From positions 62,001 to 126,000 of the forward strand of contig NZ_JAKCFB010000025.1 of the NCBI RefSeq assembly GCF_024198235.1: a DNA stretch of 64,000 bases. Direction: 5' to 3'. This stretch comes from Myxococcus dinghuensis (GTDB taxonomy: Bacteria > Myxococcota > Myxococcia > Myxococcales > Myxococcaceae). Shown here one piece after another: positions 40,548 to 49,702 of the stretch. The first letter of the stretch is position 1, and every line of letters begins with the position of its first letter. The position numbers were made by a program, and so were the translations under genes. The notes beneath the pieces were generated by a model that was not told the DNA's origin, ran no database searches, and was given only the letters and a program-made list of their open reading frames with translations.

Positions 40548-41399
40548 TCACGTGCCCGCGAGCGCCTGTTCGCGCCAGGTGTTCCACCCGGCGGGGAGGG
40601 GGATGGGGAGCGTCCAGCCCTGGGCCTCCTGGAGCGCCGTGTCCAGGAACTCCGGGAGCGTCGTGGGCACGGCCAGCTGAAGGACCTCCCGGATGGCCTC
40701 GAAGAGCTGGGCGCGGGTCTTCATGCCCAGCCCGGCGTGGTCCAGTCGGGCGGCGGTCGCCCCCAGGACATCGCCCAGGAAGACCATCCCGGCGTTCTCG
40801 CACTCCTTCTCCGCGCGAACCGACAGCCCCACTTGCTCGATGCGGGTGAGCAGCATCTCGCGGTGCTGCTCCGTGAGGTGGGTCGGAGGCCCCAGGGGCG
40901 CCGCGTCGTCGCTCCCATGGGTCGTCATGACCATCTCCCCGAGCGACTCGGCGGGCTCTCGGGTGAGGGGGTCGAGCAGCTCGCGCTCCAGCGCCTTGTT
41001 CGAGGCGAGCGCCAACCCATGTTCCCTGGCGTGGGCGCTGAGGAGCTCCACCGGATAGGCCATCGCGTGGCGCAGGGTCCAGCCGGGCCAGTACGGCTTG
41101 AGTTCGCGCAGGAGGAAGCTCCGGTCGCAGTAGACGGGGAAGTCGTCCTCCCGCTCGATGAAGCCGAAGTCCCCTCCGAGCACGAGCTCCTTCCGGTCCC
41201 GGTCCACGCACACCGCCGCGACCACGTCATCGAGCGCCGTGGCCGACCGCCAACCCTGGGCCTTCTTCCGCTGGGCCTCGATGTGCTCGACCCCCGCCAC
41301 CAGGAGCGCGAACACCTTCTTCCCGTCGTCGTCCTCGTGGCGATGGACCTCCACCTTGCCGTCCTGGATGAAGACGAGATTCGTCGAGGGGGTCGTCAT
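40548..41399 (-). CDS. Hypothetical protein with RNA polymerase alpha-CTD-like domain
   Basis: A 283-residue cytoplasmic protein. Residues about 186-240 (RIEQVGLSVRAEKECENAG, FLGDVLGATAARLDHAG, LGMKTRAQLFEAIREVL) follow closely the pattern of the RNA polymerase alpha C-terminal domain, including the LSVRA and G-KT/S--EI-EVL helix-hairpin-helix parts. The N-terminal 180 residues are unrelated to RNA polymerase and unrecognised (DGKVEVHRHEDDDGKKVFALLV). It might bind DNA or transcription factors as an alpha-CTD mimic, or use the HhH module for another purpose. AAGGA lies upstream of the ATG at 41399. Confidence 0.7.
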   Translation of the reverse strand: MTTPSTNLVFIQDGKVEVHRHEDDDGKKVFALLVAGVEHIEAQRKKAQGWRSATALDDVVAAVCVDRDRKELVLGGDFGFIEREDDFPVYCDRSFLLRELKPYWPGWTLRHAMAYPVELLSAHAREHGLALASNKALERELLDPLTREPAESLGEMVMTTHGSDDAAPLGPPTHLTEQHREMLLTRIEQVGLSVRAEKECENAGMVFLGDVLGATAARLDHAGLGMKTRAQLFEAIREVLQLAVPTTLPEFLDTALQEAQGWTLPIPLPAGWNTWREQALAGT

Positions 41400-41589
41400 G
41401 GGCGCCTGGGTTCCTTGAGTTCCGAGGGGGTCGATGGCCCGCCTCCGGTGCTGGGGGCGGCACTGTCTTGAACGCACCCGGAGAGGGGGTGTCGCAAGCC
41501 CGGTCAGCGCGCGAGCCACGAGCCTCGCCGGGTGGTCGCCTCCGACCGCGAGCCGGAGGTCCTCCGCGTAGGTTGCGCGGCCTCTCCCG

Positions 41590-42432
41590 TCACGGCGACA
41601 GGGTTCCGAGTTCGCGCAGCAGCGCCTCGAGGCGGAGTTCGCCGTCACGCGTCTGTGCGCCGCGCGCGAGTCCACCGCGAATCAGCCGCTCGGCGGCCGG
41701 GCGCGCGAACAAACCCGCCCAGGCCTCGTTCTCCCGCGCGAGCCCCTCGGAGAGGTCCGCCGGCGGCAGGGCCTGCTTGGCGGCGGCGACGACACCCGGC
41801 GGAAGCGCGGCGACGTTGCGCGCCAGTCGCTCGACGAAGCCCCCGAGCTGGTCGTCGGGCAGGGCGCGGTTGAGCCAACCGTAGCGCTCCGCCGTCTCCG
41901 CATCGAAGAGGTCGGCCCCCAGAATCACCTCGAGCGCGCGAGCGCGCCCCAGGCGGTGCGCGAGCAATTGGGTTCCACCCCCGCCGGGGACGATTCCCAT
42001 GAGCGCCTCGCACTGGGCGAGTCGACCCCGACCGAGCGCGGCGAAGCACAGGTCGGCCGCCGCCACGAACTCAGCACCGCCGCCCCGTGCGATGCCCGCC
42101 AACTGGACGAGCGTGAGCTGGGGCTGCCGACGCAAGGTCTCCGCGAAGTCCTGGAACACGTTGAGGCCGGCGGGTGTGTCCTTGGCCAGCTCGTCGAAGG
42201 CGTGCGGCGAGTCGATCAACGCCATGTCGACGTGCGCGATGAAGAAGTCGGGGTTCGCGCTGTCGAAGACGATGACCCTCACCGAGGGGAGGTCGCGGAC
42301 GTCGGCGAGGAAGTCGCGGAGCTCCTTCATCAGCGCGACGTCGAGCACGTTGACCGGAGGGTTGTCGAGGGTGACGCGGGCGACGCCGGAGTCGATGGAG
42401 ACGTGAATCTTGGAGTAGCGAGCTTGGGTCAT
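41590..42432 (-). CDS. Enoyl-CoA hydratase/isomerase family protein
   Basis: A 280-residue crotonase-fold protein. Oxyanion-hole and active-site motifs are visible: DNPPVNVLDVALMKEL, GIARGGGAEFVAAADLCFA and CEALMGIVPGGGGTQLLAHRLG, with the glutamate in CEALMG. Predicted to hydrate or isomerise an acyl-CoA in fatty acid or aromatic breakdown; the exact substrate is not readable. The ATG at 42432 begins MTQARYSKIHV. It diverges from an HxlR regulator across a 96-bp region that holds a GTAT-N7-ATAC repeat, so it is a likely target. Confidence 0.9.
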   Translation of the reverse strand: MTQARYSKIHVSIDSGVARVTLDNPPVNVLDVALMKELRDFLADVRDLPSVRVIVFDSANPDFFIAHVDMALIDSPHAFDELAKDTPAGLNVFQDFAETLRRQPQLTLVQLAGIARGGGAEFVAAADLCFAALGRGRLAQCEALMGIVPGGGGTQLLAHRLGRARALEVILGADLFDAETAERYGWLNRALPDDQLGGFVERLARNVAALPPGVVAAAKQALPPADLSEGLARENEAWAGLFARPAAERLIRGGLARGAQTRDGELRLEALLRELGTLSP

Positions 42433-42460
42433 GGGGGGCCTCGGTCGGGTTGCGCGCCCC

Positions 42461-42480
42461 AAGGTATGCAATGAATACTT
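42461..42480. promoter_or_regulatory. Candidate HxlR operator
   Basis: AAGGTATGCAATGAATACTT contains an imperfect inverted repeat (GTAT-N7-ATAC) in the divergent region between the enoyl-CoA hydratase and HxlR genes, in locally AT-rich DNA. Confidence 0.4.
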
Positions 42481-42528
42481 GGTGTCAATGACGCACCTGA
42501 AGCATCCCAAGGATGCTCGAGGATACCG

Positions 42529-42909
42529 ATGGCCGCTGATGACTCCGACCCCGTGTACCGCGCCGACTGTCCGAGTCGGGTCATCCTCGACCAGATTGCG
42601 GACAAGTGGTCGGTGCTGGTGCTCGCCGTGCTCGCCGAGCCCCGGCGCTTCAACGCAATCAAGCGGCGCTTGGATGGTGTCACGCAGCGGGTGCTGACCC
42701 AGACCCTGCGCCGCCTGGAGCGCAACGGCATGGTCGCGCGCCGCGTCCTGCCCGGGCCTCCGCTGGGCGTCGAGTACTCGCTCACGCCGCTCGGCCTCTC
42801 GCTCCAGCGGCCGTTCAGCGCGCTCTATGCGTGGACGGTCGAGAACATGGACGACATCCAGGTCGCGCAGGAACGATACGACGCCGCGTCCGCCCGTTCA
42901 CGACGGTGA
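42529..42909 (+). CDS. HxlR-family winged-helix regulator
   Basis: A 126-residue HxlR-type DNA-binding protein: VILDQIADKWSVLVLAVLAEPRRF, FNAIKRRLDGVTQRVLTQTLRRLERNGMV and YSLTPLG are all typical. Members of this family often sense aldehydes, quinones or redox stress, sometimes via a cysteine; here one Cys sits at residue 14 just before the first helix. The ATG at 42529 follows TCGAGGA. Divergent from the enoyl-CoA hydratase gene, which it probably controls together with itself. Confidence 0.9.
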   Translation: MAADDSDPVYRADCPSRVILDQIADKWSVLVLAVLAEPRRFNAIKRRLDGVTQRVLTQTLRRLERNGMVARRVLPGPPLGVEYSLTPLGLSLQRPFSALYAWTVENMDDIQVAQERYDAASARSRR

Positions 42910-42944
42910 CGCCGCGCGCGCTCGGCTCGGAGCGGTGAGGCGCG

Positions 42945-44798
42945 TCAGAGGCGGATGGGGGGCTCGATGAGCGAGGGAGGCGTGGCCTTCGGGTCGTCCG
43001 GCTCGTAGGCGGGCGCGTAGGGGCCGGCGTGGACGCGCTTCCACTTCCGGGGCACGCGCTCGATGCCCACCGGATACACGGTGAGCCGGCCCTCTCCGTC
43101 GATGTGCAGGCGCAGGAAGTTCTTCCAGTCCGGCAGGGCCAGCGAGATGAACGCCTCGTTGGAGTGGGCGCCGAACACGTTGACGCTCAGCCACAGGTAG
43201 AGGCCCATCACGAACGGCCCCACGAGGAAGCCGCCCAGGAAGGTGAGCGCGGACGACATCAGGAACTTCCCGGCCAGGTGCGCCCAGCCTCCGGTGCAGC
43301 CCAGGCCGTCCGGTGTCAGCTCGGGGCAGATGTTCATGCCGCTCACCGCGAGATAGGTGCCTCCCCACGCGACGAAGAACGCGGCGAGGATGTGCGCCAC
43401 CCCGTGCAGCGTGCCGGCCAGCCACCGCCACTTGCCGAACGCCGAGTCCGCCAGCCCGATGAGGCCGCCGATGGTGGCCATGCCCAGCACCATCGTCCAC
43501 GGGCGGCTCACCATGCTGTTGGCCACCGCCATCACCACCTCGCTCAGGCGCGACACGCCCAGCGCGCCCACCTCCGCGTAGGCGGCCAGCGCGAGCAGCA
43601 GGTACAGCGCGCCCGTCATCAACCCGAACAGCGGGCTGTAGCGGATGAGCCACAGGTTCTTGCGCGCGAGCGCCCGCGACGTGCGCTCGTCCGGGAAGCT
43701 CTTCTCCAGCTTGTAGCCGTCGCGCAGCACGTGCGCCTCGGGCGCGTGCGTGGGGTGCAGGAACGCGCCGCCGCCGCCCGCCGTGATTTTCTGCCGGCCC
43801 GCCGCGTCCTCGTGACGCCGGTAGTGGTGCAGGTCCCCCGCGAGGAAGATGCTGATGCGCCGGCCGAGCACCTTCTCCTGGAGGTACTCGAGGTTGTTCT
43901 CCAGGTAGCTGCCCTTGCGCCGCTGCGTGGCCGCGAAAATCCACGCGGGCTCCGCGTTGCACAGGATGACCCGGTCGTCCGGCCCCATGTGCTCGGCCAC
44001 CTGGCGGAAGTACTCCACCTGCGGCACGTCGATGTCGCTGTTGAGCTGCACGTCCGTGCCGACCAGCCACCACTGCCTGGGCAGCTTCAGCGCGAAGTAG
44101 CTGCGGCTCTGTCGCGTGCGCCTGCCGGCGATCCACCGGTTCGCGCAGAACAGCCGCATGAAGGCCGACAGGCCGTCGTACCAGTCGTGGTTGCCCGGAA
44201 TCATGAACAGGTCCGGGCTGGGCGCGTTCGAGCGGCGCATCGCGGCCTCGTACGGCTGCACCAGCCGCTCCTCGTAGGCCTCGCGGCTGGCGCCGGGATA
44301 CACGCCGTCACCGCCGAACACGAGCACGCGCCCGCGCTTCGTGTCGTGCGTGCCCACCCGGGGCTGGCCACGCACGGGCAACTGGAGCTCCGGCAGGGCC
44401 AGCAGCCGCGCCACCGTGTACGTCGAATCCCAGCCGTCCCCCGTGTCCGCCACGTAGTCCAGCCAGAAGTCGCCCTCGGGCAGCGTCTCGTTCGAGTAGT
44501 CGAAGTACGGCTCCTGCGGACGCACCACCGCCTCGATGAGCCGGTGGTCCGCGCGCGCGCCGAACACCGCCGCGACCAGCGCGTCGAGCCCCGTGCGCAA
44601 GAGCTGCGCGGGGTGCAGCCAGCGCACCATGCCCACGGGCTTCTGGGGATGGGTCGCCGTGCCGCTGTCGGAGATGGGCGCCATCTCGTTGCGTGAACCC
44701 ACCACCCAGGCGCGCCCGGTCGGGGGCGTCTCGCCCTGGGGGCGCGTGTCCTGGTCCGTGTCCTGCTTCTGCGCGACCCCGTCCCGCTCACCTGCCAT
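42945..44798 (-). CDS. Metallophosphoesterase with C-terminal membrane domain
   Basis: A 617-residue protein. The calcineurin-like phosphoesterase motifs are GGDGVYPG, IPGNHDWYDG (metal Asn/His), NAEPAWIF and LAGDLHHYRRH. About five transmembrane helices follow (from LIRYSPLFGLMTGALYLLLAL to PFVMGLYLWLSV), then a hydrophilic C-terminal tail. It is probably membrane-bound with the phosphatase on the cytoplasmic side. Its start overlaps the end of the cupin gene by 11 bp, so the two are probably co-transcribed. Substrate unknown. Confidence 0.88.
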   Translation of the reverse strand: MAGERDGVAQKQDTDQDTRPQGETPPTGRAWVVGSRNEMAPISDSGTATHPQKPVGMVRWLHPAQLLRTGLDALVAAVFGARADHRLIEAVVRPQEPYFDYSNETLPEGDFWLDYVADTGDGWDSTYTVARLLALPELQLPVRGQPRVGTHDTKRGRVLVFGGDGVYPGASREAYEERLVQPYEAAMRRSNAPSPDLFMIPGNHDWYDGLSAFMRLFCANRWIAGRRTRQSRSYFALKLPRQWWLVGTDVQLNSDIDVPQVEYFRQVAEHMGPDDRVILCNAEPAWIFAATQRRKGSYLENNLEYLQEKVLGRRISIFLAGDLHHYRRHEDAAGRQKITAGGGGAFLHPTHAPEAHVLRDGYKLEKSFPDERTSRALARKNLWLIRYSPLFGLMTGALYLLLALAAYAEVGALGVSRLSEVVMAVANSMVSRPWTMVLGMATIGGLIGLADSAFGKWRWLAGTLHGVAHILAAFFVAWGGTYLAVSGMNICPELTPDGLGCTGGWAHLAGKFLMSSALTFLGGFLVGPFVMGLYLWLSVNVFGAHSNEAFISLALPDWKNFLRLHIDGEGRLTVYPVGIERVPRKWKRVHAGPYAPAYEPDDPKATPPSLIEPPIRL

Positions 44799-45591
44799 GA
44801 GGCGTGTTCTCCCTCGGTCCCTGCGTGAAGCGTTGCTCGGGCCCGGGGCCCGCGTAGACCTGCACCGCCTTGAACGTCGCGCCCGGCGTCACCACCTTCG
44901 CCGAGTGCTTCGCCCCCGCGGGGATGTAGACCGCGTCGCCCTTGCCCACGCGCAGCGCTTGTCCCGCGACCACCATGTCCGCCGCGCCGTCCTCGATGTA
45001 GAGCAGCTCCGCGCTCGTGTCGTGCGTGTGCTCGGGCACCTCGCCGCCGGGTTGCAGTTCCAGCAGCGTCATCGACGCGGCGGTCGCTCCCGTCGAGGGA
45101 TTCAGCAGCAGCGTCGCGCGGCCCTTGCCTCCCGCGATGATGTGCCTGGGGGACTCCGTAGTGGAGACGCGGTGACGCACGGGGGATGCCTCACGGGTCG
45201 CGGTTGCCCGCGCTCCCTGCTCGGAGGGGGACGTCCCCGATGATGCGCCTTGCCCGACACGGGAGGGCCCCGGCGCGGCGGCCTCGCCGGAACCTGGCGT
45301 CGAGGTCGTGGCGCCGGAGGTGCTCGATGTCGCACCCGGTCCGACGGTGGAGGCACGTGACGCGGTTGCCTCGCCCGAACCCGGGCGAGAGGGGCGGGGC
45401 GGGGCGCTCGTCCCAGCGGGGGACGCCGCCCTCGCGCGGAGGGGCTCGCTCGCTCTCTTCGACGAGCCCTCGGGTCGAGCCTCCGCGGACTCCTGGGGCA
45501 CGGCGGAGGACGCGACCTCACGCGCCAGCGCGGGTGCGGCCAGGCCGAGCCCGCCCGCCGCGAGCGCGCATTTCAGGAGTCGTGGACTCAT
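44788..45591 (-). CDS. Secreted cupin-domain protein with low-complexity linker
   Basis: A 267-residue protein: a signal peptide (about 1-23, ALAAGGLGLAAPALA), a Ser/Pro/Ala/Gly-rich disordered linker to about residue 140, and a C-terminal cupin. Cupin motif 1 is GGEVPEHTHDTSAELLYIEDG (His, His, Glu) and motif 2 is GDAVYIPAGAKHSAKV (His), so a metal site is intact. The small barrel may bind a sugar or serve as a metal-dependent isomerase. It overlaps the downstream metallophosphoesterase by 11 bp. Confidence 0.85.
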   Translation of the reverse strand: MSPRLLKCALAAGGLGLAAPALAREVASSAVPQESAEARPEGSSKRASEPLRARAASPAGTSAPPRPSRPGSGEATASRASTVGPGATSSTSGATTSTPGSGEAAAPGPSRVGQGASSGTSPSEQGARATATREASPVRHRVSTTESPRHIIAGGKGRATLLLNPSTGATAASMTLLELQPGGEVPEHTHDTSAELLYIEDGAADMVVAGQALRVGKGDAVYIPAGAKHSAKVVTPGATFKAVQVYAGPGPEQRFTQGPRENTPHGR

Positions 45592-45689
45592 GGGGTTGTT
45601 GGATTACCACGACGGCGGCCCCTGACTGGAGGGCAGGCAGGCGGTGTTCTTCGTTCCCAGGAGGCGCGGCCTGGGGCACCCTGCGAGCC

Positions 45690-46151
45690 ATGTCGGACTC
45701 CGTGCTCTCGGACTTTCCCGTCGTCGTCCCCTTCACCCTGCATTGGAGTGAAATGGACGCCTTCGGTCACGCCAACAACGCCCGGACCTTCACCTGGTTC
45801 GAGTCCGCCCGCATCGCCTACCTCGCGCGCATCGGCCTCACCGGGCCGTCGGGGGCGGGGGAGGACCGGACGCCGGGCGGTGTCGGCCCCATCCTCGCCC
45901 ACACGGAGGCGGACTACCTCAAGCCCGTCGTCTTCCCGGCCCGGCTCGTCGCGGGCGCCCGGGTCACCCGCATCGGCTCGTCGTCCATCACCCTGGAGCA
46001 CGCGGTGGCGGGTGAAGCCGACGGGGTGCTCTACACGCGCGGCAACGCCGTCATCGTGTCCCTGCGCTACGCCACGGGCGAGAAGGTGCCCGTGCCCGCC
46101 CAGGTCCGCGCCGCCATCGAGGCGCTCGAGGGCCGGTCGTTCTCTCCATGA
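45690..46151 (+). CDS. Acyl-CoA thioesterase, 4-hydroxybenzoyl-CoA thioesterase (hotdog) family
   Basis: A 153-residue hotdog-fold protein. The active-site region is VPFTLHWSEMDAFGHANNA, with the catalytic Asp in the DxxGHxNN motif, followed by TFTWFESARIAYLAR. It hydrolyses a thioester of unknown acyl group. It starts at 45690 just before that motif and is followed after 31 bp by a methyltransferase gene on the same strand, probably in one operon. Confidence 0.88.
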   Translation: MSDSVLSDFPVVVPFTLHWSEMDAFGHANNARTFTWFESARIAYLARIGLTGPSGAGEDRTPGGVGPILAHTEADYLKPVVFPARLVAGARVTRIGSSSITLEHAVAGEADGVLYTRGNAVIVSLRYATGEKVPVPAQVRAAIEALEGRSFSP

Positions 46152-46182
46152 GGCCGGGGCGCCGAGCCGGAGGCCCGCGCGC

Positions 46183-46953
46183 ATGAGCGGCGCCGTGCTG
46201 GACTTCTACGAGGGCCTGGCCGAGGAGTACCACCTGCTCTTCGCCAACTGGCCGCAGACGGTGGAGCGGCAGGGCGCCGCGCTGGATGCCCTGCTGCGCC
46301 GCTGCGAGATGCCGCCACCCCGGCGCGTGCTCGACTGCGCGTGTGGCATCGGCACGCAGGCGCTGGGGCTCGCGGGGCGGGGCTACGTGGTGCACGCCAC
46401 CGACCTGAGCCCCGCGGCCGTCGCCCGCGCCGAGCGCGAGGCCCGCGTCCTGGGCGTCACCCTCACCACCGGCGTCGCCGACATGCGCACGCTGGACGAG
46501 CAGGTGGCGGGCGGCTTCCACGTCGTGCTCGCCTTCGACAACGCGGTGCCGCACCTGCTCACCGACGAGGACCTGGACGCCGCCGCGCGCGCCATGGCCT
46601 CGCGGCTGGTGCCGGGGGGACTGCTCGCCCTGAGCGTGCGCGACTACGACACGTTGATGGCGCAGCAGCCGCGCTTCACGTCGGAGCGCGTGCTCGACAC
46701 GCCCGAGGGCCGCCGCATCCTCTTCCAGCTCTGGGACTGGGCCGCCGACGCGCGCACGTACACGGTGCACCAGTTCATCCTCCGTCCCGAGGCGGGCGGC
46801 TGGAAGACCACCGAGCACACCGGCGTCTATCGCGCCCTCCAGCGCGTGGAGGTGGAGCGCGCCCTCACGCGCGCGGGCCTGGTGGACACGCGGTGGTACT
46901 CGCCCGAGGAGACGGGCTTCTTCCAGCCGGTGCTCACCGCGCGCCGGCCCTGA
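46183..46953 (+). CDS. Class I SAM-dependent methyltransferase
   Basis: A 256-residue Rossmann-fold methyltransferase. Motif I is VLDCACGIGTQALGLAGRG with post-I HATDLS, and motif II is FHVVLAFDNAVPHLL; the C-terminus has a typical GGWKTTEHTGVYRAL strand. The methyl acceptor is not readable from the sequence. It follows the thioesterase gene closely on the same strand. Convergent with the next gene, whose end lies 11 bp away. Confidence 0.9.
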   Translation: MSGAVLDFYEGLAEEYHLLFANWPQTVERQGAALDALLRRCEMPPPRRVLDCACGIGTQALGLAGRGYVVHATDLSPAAVARAEREARVLGVTLTTGVADMRTLDEQVAGGFHVVLAFDNAVPHLLTDEDLDAAARAMASRLVPGGLLALSVRDYDTLMAQQPRFTSERVLDTPEGRRILFQLWDWAADARTYTVHQFILRPEAGGWKTTEHTGVYRALQRVEVERALTRAGLVDTRWYSPEETGFFQPVLTARRP

Positions 46954-46964
46954 GCGACTTCCGC

Positions 46965-48071
46965 TCAGCCGCCGCGCTTCACGTCCGCGGGGGCGTTGGG
47001 GTGGCGCGCGAGCATCATGCGCAGCTGCGGCTGGCGGCGCACCGCCTCCTGCTTCAACAGGTGCGTGATGAGCGCCGGCGGCGCCGCGCTCCACCTCGCG
47101 ATGTTCTGGATGAGCAGGGGCGAGCGGTACGTGCGCCCGCACAGGAGGGACGTCGTCTTCCCGTCCACGGACAGCCCGAGCAGCGCGTTGAGCGCGCGGC
47201 CCTCGGTGTTGAGGATGAGCTCGACCTTCTCCTCGGAGGGGCCGGTGGTGAAGCGCTGGCGCAGCACCTCGCGCGCCGAGCGCCGCGTGGACTCGGGCAC
47301 GTCGCGGTCGTTCGTCACCTTGTGCAGCTCCATGAGCCGCCGCGCGCTCCACAGGCGACGGAACAGCCCGGCGGGGAGCTGCGGATTGCGCACCAGCCAG
47401 CGCCGCACCCCCGTGTCCGCCGCGAAGGCCGCGCGGGCGCAGAGCGCCTCCAGGCCCACCGGGTTGCGGTGGTTGCGCGCGATGAGCCGCGCGTGCGCCA
47501 ACCCCGTGCGCGGATTCTCCAGCACCGCCTTGATGACCGCGGGGACCGGGTCGAAGCAGAACGCGGACAGCTCCGGGTCCTCCACGCCGCGCGCCTGCGC
47601 CACGCGCTGGTCCTCGGGTTGGGGGTGCAGCCGCGTCTCGAACAACTGCCGGAAGTTGCCCAGCGCGACCTCGGGCACGTCCTCCTCGGGCTCGGGCTCC
47701 GCGTCGTCCGCTGTCGCGTCGGAGGGCTCGGCGTTGGCGGTGTCGCCCTCCAGCTCCAGCGGGGGCAGCGGCTCCTCCGGAGGTGGCGTCTCCCGGGCCA
47801 CGTGCCCTGTCTGGGCGGTGGGCTCGTCGCCGGGGTGGACGGGGGGCCTCGGTGGCGGCGGCTCGGCGCCGGTCGCGGGGAGCAGGGCGCCCTCGGCGAC
47901 CAGCCGGGTGAGGATGCCCTGGAGCCGCTCGGGGGGGAGCCCGGTGAGGGCGGGCAGGTTCCGAGCGGCGGTGGCGCCATCCAACCGGGAGAGCACGAAG
48001 CCCTCCTCCGGGCTCAGCACCAGGGAACGGAGGTTCACCTGGGGATTGGGCTTCGGAATCCAGTCCGTCAT
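46965..48071 (-). CDS. Hypothetical protein, N-terminal winged-helix-like and C-terminal helical repeats
   Basis: A 368-residue soluble protein. The first 65 residues (VLSPEEGFVLSRLDGATAARNLPALTG, LQGILTRLVAEGALL) look like the DUF4388/PATAN-associated winged-helix start seen in myxobacterial proteins. A Pro/Glu-rich linker (about 68-130) follows, then an all-helical region with repeated NPRTGLAHARLIARNHRNPVG-like units (HEAT/ARM-like). Probably a protein-interaction scaffold. No enzyme motif; function unknown. Confidence 0.7.
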   Translation of the reverse strand: MTDWIPKPNPQVNLRSLVLSPEEGFVLSRLDGATAARNLPALTGLPPERLQGILTRLVAEGALLPATGAEPPPPRPPVHPGDEPTAQTGHVARETPPPEEPLPPLELEGDTANAEPSDATADDAEPEPEEDVPEVALGNFRQLFETRLHPQPEDQRVAQARGVEDPELSAFCFDPVPAVIKAVLENPRTGLAHARLIARNHRNPVGLEALCARAAFAADTGVRRWLVRNPQLPAGLFRRLWSARRLMELHKVTNDRDVPESTRRSAREVLRQRFTTGPSEEKVELILNTEGRALNALLGLSVDGKTTSLLCGRTYRSPLLIQNIARWSAAPPALITHLLKQEAVRRQPQLRMMLARHPNAPADVKRGG

Positions 48072-48281
48072 TCAGCGCCGAGTCTCCCACGACCCTCGGG
48101 CCGCGCGGAGTCGCGCGCAGTGTGGATCCGACCGGCCGTCGGAAATTGTGAGTGGCGCTGGATGAGGGATGACAGGGCCCGTCCGCCCGCTCGTCTCCCG
48201 GGACGGCGTCCTGCCTGGACCTACACACTCCGACCTGGATCCGGTTGACGCCGAGTGCCCGCCTGGACACAACTTCCATCC

Positions 48282-48689
48282 ATGCCCAAGCCCATCCAGA
48301 CCTATGCCGAGTTCTGGCCGTTCTACCTGCGCGAGCACTCGTTGCCCATCACGCGCCGGTTCCACTTCGTGGGCACGAGCCTGGGCCTGGCGACGGGCGT
48401 CGCCGCCATCGTGACGGGCCGGGCGGCGCTGGTCCCCGCGGCCCTGGTGGCGGCCTACGGCTTCGCGTGGTTCAGCCACTTCTTCATCGAGAAGAACAAG
48501 CCCGCCAGCTTCAAGTACCCGCTCTGGTCGTTCATCTCCGACTTCCGGATGGCGGGGCTGATGGCGGTGGGGCAGCTCGACGCGCACATGGAGCGCGCCT
48601 TCGCCAACGGCGCGCAGGGCACCGGCGCCAACAGCCTGTCGCCCGCGGAGCAGCAGGCCCAGCAGGCGCCCCAGGCCCAGGCCCGCTAG
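48282..48689 (+). CDS. DUF962/Mpo1-like membrane protein
   Basis: A 135-residue protein of the Mpo1-like (DUF962) family. The conserved parts are EHSLPITRRFHFVGTSLGL and FAWFSHFFIEKNKPASFKYPLWS, including the metal-binding histidines. Yeast Mpo1 oxidises 2-hydroxy fatty acids; the bacterial role is not established. Two transmembrane helices lie at about 30-70. The C-terminal 20 residues are Gln-rich and probably disordered. The ATG at 48282 is preferred to an in-frame ATG 27 bases upstream. Confidence 0.85.
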   Translation: MPKPIQTYAEFWPFYLREHSLPITRRFHFVGTSLGLATGVAAIVTGRAALVPAALVAAYGFAWFSHFFIEKNKPASFKYPLWSFISDFRMAGLMAVGQLDAHMERAFANGAQGTGANSLSPAEQQAQQAPQAQAR

Positions 48690-48904
48690 TCCACCCGCGG
48701 CGACCGGCAGGCGCGCGGGCCTCGCGGCCTCCTCCCGCCGTGTCCCCAGGGGCCGTCCTCGGGAAGCGCTGACGCCCCGCACATCAAGCGCGGGCGCCCC
48801 ACCCGAGTTGCGCTACATTGGCCCCAGCCCTTTCGAGCAGGCAACCCCTCTTCATTCCGGGCGCCTCCGGCGCTCCTCCCCTCACATCCGAGTCGCACCG
48901 AGCC

Positions 48905-49627
48905 ATGGGACGCATTTTCGAGACACGCAAGGCCACGATGATGGCCCGCTGGAACAAGATGGCGAAGGTCTTCACGCGCATCAGCAAGGACATCGCCATC
49001 GCGGTGAAGGCCGGCGGGCCCAACCCGGACTCGAACTCCACGCTCCGCCGCGTGCTCCAGAACGCGCGCGCGGCGAACATGCCGAAGGACAAGGTCGAGG
49101 CCGCCATCAAGCGCGCCAGCGGCCAGTCCGCCACCAGCTACGACATCGTCCTCTACGAGGGCTATGCCCCCCACGGCATCGCGTTGCTGGTGGAGACGGC
49201 GACGGACAACGTCGTGCGCACCGTGGCCAACGTGCGCATGCACTTCAACAAGTACTCCGGGAACATGGGCACCACCGGCAGCGTGGCCTTCATGTTCAAG
49301 CGCATGGGCGTCTTCCGGCTCAACCCGGAGGGCCTCGACCAGGAGGCGCTGGAGCTGGAGCTCATCGACCACGGCCTCCAGGAGATGGGCGAGGGCACGG
49401 GCGAGAAGGGTGAGAAGCAGCTCATCATCCGCTGCGACTTCGCCGACTTCGGCAAGCTCCAGACCGCCATCGAGGCCAAGGGCCTGACGCCCATCTCCGC
49501 CGACTCCGAGTACATCGCGGAGAACCTCATCGAGCTGCCCGAGGACAAGGCCAACGAGGTCCTCGAGCTGGTGGACTCGCTGGAGCAGGACGACGACGTG
49601 CAGCGCGTCTTCCACAACCTGGGCTGA
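48905..49627 (+). CDS. YebC/PmpR family transcriptional/translational regulator
   Basis: A 240-residue protein of the YebC family: [67 protein letters not shown] and [14 protein letters not shown] are all conserved positions. It belongs to the MGR-starting subgroup (similar to YeeN-type proteins) rather than E. coli YebC itself. Known members act as DNA-binding regulators or ribosome-rescue factors that ease translation of proline stretches. The start at 48905 fits the family; an upstream in-frame ATG does not. Confidence 0.93.
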   Translation: MGRIFETRKATMMARWNKMAKVFTRISKDIAIAVKAGGPNPDSNSTLRRVLQNARAANMPKDKVEAAIKRASGQSATSYDIVLYEGYAPHGIALLVETATDNVVRTVANVRMHFNKYSGNMGTTGSVAFMFKRMGVFRLNPEGLDQEALELELIDHGLQEMGEGTGEKGEKQLIIRCDFADFGKLQTAIEAKGLTPISADSEYIAENLIELPEDKANEVLELVDSLEQDDDVQRVFHNLG

Positions 49628-49702
49628 GGCCCGGGTGCGCGCCCGGGGACGGCGCGGGTGCTCGTCGCGAGCGTCCCCGTCTCCGGGCCATGTCCGTCTT
49701 CC

